The notes beneath the pieces are model-generated. The model did no database searches, was not told where the DNA came from, and saw only the letters and a program-made list of their open reading frames with translations. Source: JABSSA01 sp039960995 (GTDB lineage Bacteria > Pseudomonadota > Alphaproteobacteria > Rhodobacterales > Rhodobacteraceae). Taken from it: a stretch of DNA of 64,000 nt. Positions 61,676 through 64,000 of this stretch are shown here, piece by piece. Where the stretch lies: assembly GCA_039960995.1 (NCBI GenBank), contig JBDVKF010000032.1, forward strand, positions 62,001 to 126,000, written 5' to 3'. The translations under genes were made by a program, and so were the position numbers. Numbering within the stretch: the stretch's first letter is position 1; each line of letters opens with the position of its first letter.

Positions 61676-63280
61676 TCACATGCGGAACACGCCAAAGCGC
61701 GTGTCGGAAATGGGTGCGTTCAACGACGCGCATAGACTTAGAAACAGCACGTCGCGCGACTTGCGTGGATCAATGATACCGTCGTCCCACAATCGCGCGG
61801 ATGCATAAAGCGGATGCGATTGCGTTTCGAACATCTCAATTGTCGGACGTTTGAATTCTTCTTCGTCGTCCACGCTCCAACTGCCGCCTTTGGCTTCGAT
61901 CCCCGACCGTTTCACCGTCGCCAAAACACCGGCGGCCTGTGCCCCGCCCATCACGCTGATGCGGGAATTTGGCCAGCTCCACAGGAAACGCGGATCATAC
62001 GCCCGCCCGGCCATCCCGTAATTTCCGGCGCCAAACGATCCGCCCACAAGCATCGTAATTTTGGGAACCGAGGTCGTTGCGACGGCCGTGACCATTTTTG
62101 CACCGTGGCGCGCGATCCCCTCGTTTTCATATTTCCGCCCAACCATAAATCCGGTGATGTTTTGCAAAAACACCAATGGGATATGACGCTGAGAACACAG
62201 TTCGATGAAATGCGCGCCCTTTTGCGCGGCCTTGCTGAACAACACACCGTTATTCGCAATGATCCCAATTGGGCACCCTTTGATATGGGCAAACCCCGTC
62301 ACCAACGTTTCGCCGTACCGGGCCTTAAATTCGTCAAACCGCGATCCGTCGACGAGGCGCGCGATGACCTCGCGGATGTCGTAGGGCGTGCGCAAATCCG
62401 CAGGCACAACACCCAGAATTTCCGAAGGATCATAGGCAGGGTCTTCCGGTGTTGCCCATTCCACGGTTTGTGGTTTTTTGCGGTTAAGCCCGCGCACCGC
62501 ATCCCGCGCCAAAGCCAGCGCATGCCTGTCATCTTCGGCGAGGTAATCAGCTACTCCAGACAGACGGGTGTGGACATCACCGCCACCCAAATCTTCGGCT
62601 GTGACCTCTTCTCCGGTTGCGGCCTTCACCAATGGGGGCCCCGCCAAGAATATAGTACCTTGATCTTTCACAATAATTGTAATGTCAGACATTGCAGGCA
62701 CATAGGCACCGCCCGCTGTACACGACCCCATGACAACCGCAATCTGTGGGATGCCTTTCGCGCTCATCTGGGCCTGATTGAAAAATATCCGCCCAAAGTG
62801 ATCACGGTCGGGAAACACCTCGTCCTGATTAGGGAGGTTCGCACCGCCGCTATCAACCAAATAAACGCATGGCAGGTGGTTTTGCTCGGCTATTTCCTGC
62901 GCGCGCAGGTGCTTTTTCACGGTCATGGGGTAATAGGTGCCCCCTTTGACCGTCGCATCATTGCAAACGACCATGACATCTTGGCCGTGGATTTTGCCCA
63001 CACCGGCCACAACACCCGCGCAAGGGGCTACACCGTCATACATCGCATGCGCAGCCGTCGCACCGATTTCAAGAAAGGGCGATCCCGGATCCAGCAAATT
63101 GGCAACGCGATCCCGCGGCAGCATTTTCCCGCGCGACACATGCCGCGCACGCGACCGTTCACCACCACCTTCTGCGGCCGCAATCGCCGCGTTCTGAATG
63201 TCTGAAAGCGCTGTCAGATGCGCCGCCTGATTGGCTTGAAACGTTTCAGACGAGGTCGAGATTGCCGATTTCAACTTCAT
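61676..63280 (-). CDS. Methylcrotonyl-CoA carboxylase beta subunit (carboxyltransferase)
   Basis: 534 residues from ATG 63280, the typical size; an ATG-like start 21 codons upstream at 63343 is possible but unsupported. ARHVSRGKMLPRDRVANLLDPGSPFLEIG, then CNDATVKGGTYYPMTVKKHLRAQEIAEQNHLPCVYLVDSGGANLPNQ, matches the LiuB/MccB type specifically. It transfers the carboxyl group from biotin to 3-methylcrotonyl-CoA. Confidence 0.93.
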   Translation of the reverse strand: MKLKSAISTSSETFQANQAAHLTALSDIQNAAIAAAEGGGERSRARHVSRGKMLPRDRVANLLDPGSPFLEIGATAAHAMYDGVAPCAGVVAGVGKIHGQDVMVVCNDATVKGGTYYPMTVKKHLRAQEIAEQNHLPCVYLVDSGGANLPNQDEVFPDRDHFGRIFFNQAQMSAKGIPQIAVVMGSCTAGGAYVPAMSDITIIVKDQGTIFLAGPPLVKAATGEEVTAEDLGGGDVHTRLSGVADYLAEDDRHALALARDAVRGLNRKKPQTVEWATPEDPAYDPSEILGVVPADLRTPYDIREVIARLVDGSRFDEFKARYGETLVTGFAHIKGCPIGIIANNGVLFSKAAQKGAHFIELCSQRHIPLVFLQNITGFMVGRKYENEGIARHGAKMVTAVATTSVPKITMLVGGSFGAGNYGMAGRAYDPRFLWSWPNSRISVMGGAQAAGVLATVKRSGIEAKGGSWSVDDEEEFKRPTIEMFETQSHPLYASARLWDDGIIDPRKSRDVLFLSLCASLNAPISDTRFGVFRM

Positions 63281-63347
63281 AACTTTACCTTTTGCACCGA
63301 ATGCATGGCGAACAGGACGCGCCGATATTTGAGTAAAAAACAACCCG

Positions 63348-64000
63348 TCATGTCGTCAGTTCCGCCGCTGCGTGCGCTTTCAATTCTTTTCGGATCACTT
63401 TTCCTGTTACGGTCATGGGTAAATGACTGACAAATTCGATTTCCCTTGGATATGAATAACTTGCAAGTCGATCTTTAACATGATTTTGCAAATCCTGCGC
63501 CGTGGCGGACGCATTATCATTCAAAACCACATAGGCTTTGACAAGCTCAGTTCGCAGCGCATCTGGTTTGCCCACAACCCCAACAGTTGCGACGTCAGGA
63601 TGAGTCATCAGGCAGTCTTCGATCTCTGATGGGCCAATGCGATACCCAGACGAGGTAATCACGTCATCCTCGCGACCAACAAACCGGATAAAGTCGTCTT
63701 CGCGCCGCCCCCTATCCCCGGTGAGTAACCAATCCCCTCGAAATTTCGCGGCCGTTTCTTCAGGACGGTTCCAGTATTTCAACATCATCGAAGGGGCGTC
63801 AAATCGAATGGCGATGTCGCCTTCGCCCTGTGTCGCGTCTCCAGTTTCGTCGATGACTTCGACATGAAAGCCCGGCACAGCGCGTCCCATGCATCCAGGT
63901 CGCGGATCAAATTGAGACCCGCAGGAGGACACCACCATGTTGCATTCGGTTTGACCGTAAAATTCGTTGATCGTCACGCCCAATGCGTCTTGTCCCCAAG
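63348..64000 (-). CDS. Acyl-CoA synthetase (AMP-dependent), C-terminal part cut by window edge
   Basis: 217 residues are visible; the frame is open through the window edge, so the start lies beyond 64000. Motifs: YGQTECN (A5), WLLTGDRG (A7), FVGREDDVITSSGYRIGPSEIE (A8), VTGKVIRKEL with the catalytic Lys (A10). Adenylate-forming enzyme activating a short- or medium-chain acid. In this cluster it may feed leucine-derived or related acyl groups (inference). Confidence 0.9.
   Translation of the reverse strand, partial: WGQDALGVTINEFYGQTECNMVVSSCGSQFDPRPGCMGRAVPGFHVEVIDETGDATQGEGDIAIRFDAPSMMLKYWNRPEETAAKFRGDWLLTGDRGRREDDFIRFVGREDDVITSSGYRIGPSEIEDCLMTHPDVATVGVVGKPDALRTELVKAYVVLNDNASATAQDLQNHVKDRLASYSYPREIEFVSHLPMTVTGKVIRKELKAHAAAELTT

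Noticed and set aside
61814..63205. 463-codon plus-strand open frame
   Set aside because: It lies antisense across the carboxylase beta-subunit gene. It has no recognisable motif and the minus-strand gene has strong conserved motifs; long shadows are common at this base composition.
1..64000. tRNA, rRNA, CRISPR, insertion sequences, prophage or defence genes
   Set aside because: None seen on either strand. No transposase, integrase, direct-repeat spacer array or clover-leaf pattern was recognised by eye; a tRNA or Rfam scan would be decisive.

Overview
This is a chromosomal segment of an alphaproteobacterium of the order Rhodobacterales, probably from the marine Roseobacter group. The evidence is the gene order radA-cvpA-purF, surE-pcm-nlpD and tatA-tatB-tatC, the Rhodobacter/Paracoccus-type nuo operon with many small extra genes, and the Hint-domain proteins common in roseobacters. 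No rRNA, tRNA, CRISPR array, phage or insertion sequence was recognised. Base composition looks even throughout.

Layout. 1-2.9 kb (+): the end of pyrE, then dnaB and a secreted von Willebrand A protein. 3.1-4.2 kb (-): a sterol-desaturase-type hydroxylase gene broken by one in-frame amber codon. 4.3-6.9 kb (+): alr overlapping an MlaE permease and MlaF ATPase pair. 6.9-18.3 kb: mostly (+), with a putative metalloprotein, PqiA-like protein, radA, cvpA, purF, small unknowns, an SDR, surE-pcm-nlpD and a Hint-domain protein. 18.2-20.6 kb (-): tatA-tatB-tatC and a DUF815-type ATPase. 20.8-22.3 kb (+): a monooxygenase-like protein with a WYL regulator behind a perfect 24-bp palindrome. 22.4-26.4 kb (-): two Lin0512-family proteins with an orphan ABC ATPase, a HEAT-repeat protein and an atypical SDR. 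26.5-32.2 kb: a second Hint protein, a DEAD-box helicase, a glycosyltransferase interrupted at a G6 tract, prfC and a SnoaL-like protein.

From 32.3 kb to the right edge every gene is on the minus strand. Reading in the direction of transcription, a leucine-degradation (liu-type) cluster comes first: an acyl-CoA synthetase, both methylcrotonyl-CoA carboxylase subunits, a glutathione S-transferase, HMG-CoA lyase and an enoyl-CoA hydratase. Next is all of respiratory complex I, nuoA to nuoN. It is followed by birA, coaX and ribonuclease J. All 14 nuo genes are present. Between them lie about 17 extra reading frames: small membrane proteins, several lipoproteins or exported proteins, DUF families and a membrane-anchored protein that shares its C-terminal helix-hairpin-helix domain with the long NuoE. 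Many overlap their neighbours by ATGA-type junctions, so they are probably co-translated.

The most distinctive points are the accessory genes of the nuo operon, including a twice-frameshifted lipoprotein gene; the shared NuoE/HhH domain; a dispersed intergenic hairpin repeat in three copies; the palindrome in front of the WYL regulator operon; and the two interrupted genes at 3.1-4.2 kb and 29.1-30.0 kb. Nothing here is clearly a new defence or mobile system.
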